A stretch of 5,558 nt of DNA, taken from Atopobium sp. UBA6362 (GTDB taxonomy: Bacteria > Actinomycetota > Coriobacteriia > Coriobacteriales > Atopobiaceae). The DNA is taken from NCBI GenBank assembly GCA_002440065.1, contig DJRK01000024.1, positions 1-5,558 of the forward strand, in the 5' to 3' direction. Shown here piece after piece: positions 5,533 through 5,558 of this stretch. The first letter of the stretch is position 1, and every line of letters starts with the position of its first letter. Below the pieces are notes generated by a model. That model did no database searches, was not told the origin of the DNA, and saw only the letters and a program-made list of their open reading frames with translations. The position numbers were made by a program, and so were the translations under genes.

Positions 5533-5558
5533 TTGCCCCGCCCCCAATCGGAGAGGAA
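5529..5558 (-). CDS. Possible last codons of an upstream gene
   Basis: One minus-strand frame entering from the right edge reads nine codons (FLSDWGRGK) and a TGA that overlaps the trmD GTG as GTGA, a common coupling arrangement. rimM is a frequent trmD neighbour, but nine residues cannot identify it and they do not look distinctly RimM-like. All frames this short may be open by chance. Confidence 0.2.
   Translation of the reverse strand, partial: FLSDWGRGK
5533..5544 (-). promoter_or_regulatory. G-rich ribosome binding region of trmD
   Basis: The minus strand reads GGGGGCGGGGCAA immediately before the GTG start. It is not a canonical GGAGG, but it is the only purine-rich site near any candidate start, and it favours GTG at 5532 over the TTG at 5547, which is preceded by pyrimidine-rich sequence. 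Confidence 0.35.

Overview
The window is a high-GC bacterial chromosome segment. Every gene I can support lies on the minus strand, so transcription runs from high to low coordinates. Gene order in that direction is: a possible 3' scrap of an unknown upstream gene, trmD (tRNA guanine-N1 methyltransferase), lepB (signal peptidase I), glyQ and glyS (alpha and beta subunits of glycyl-tRNA synthetase), a 128-residue protein matching only the N-terminal half of the pyruvate,phosphate dikinase regulatory protein family (PDRP/PpsR, DUF299), and the first 125 codons of ppdK (pyruvate,phosphate dikinase), which runs off the left edge. High GC, two-subunit GlyRS, a SipS/LepB-type signal peptidase with one membrane segment, and ppdK beside a PDRP-like gene together suggest a Gram-positive anaerobe. 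My best guess is class Coriobacteriia (Collinsella/Olsenella/Atopobium relatives), because most other Actinobacteria use the single-chain GlyRS. This assignment is inferred from memory of gene content, not from a search.

Layout. From 5558 to 1173 four genes are packed as one apparent operon: trmD and lepB overlap by 11 bases, lepB and glyQ are 36 bases apart, and the glyQ stop codon abuts the glyS ATG. A GC-rich hairpin with a short T run (1131-1166) lies just after glyS and may attenuate transcription before the PDRP-like gene (716-1102), which has its own strong Shine-Dalgarno. A textbook intrinsic terminator (659-691) closes the unit. A non-coding stretch of about 280 bases (378-658) separates it from ppdK and carries a candidate extended -10 promoter, a 10-base palindrome in its spacer, and a leader with a small hairpin.

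Function. The first four genes are housekeeping: tRNA modification, protein export and tRNA charging. The last two concern PEP/pyruvate interconversion. In some Firmicutes glyQ-glyS-PDRP-ppdK is a familiar order, so the short gene sits where the PPDK kinase/phosphorylase normally sits. It ends cleanly before the nucleotide-binding P-loop and the C-terminal domain, with its own terminator and no visible remnant downstream. This is the most unusual thing in the window. Second is TrmD, where the position of the catalytic aspartate (H. influenzae Asp169) reads Glu, with an Asp one residue before it and an extra residue just after. No RNA genes, mobile elements, CRISPR arrays or tandem repeats were seen. 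Long plus-strand open frames over glyS/glyQ are composition-driven shadows.
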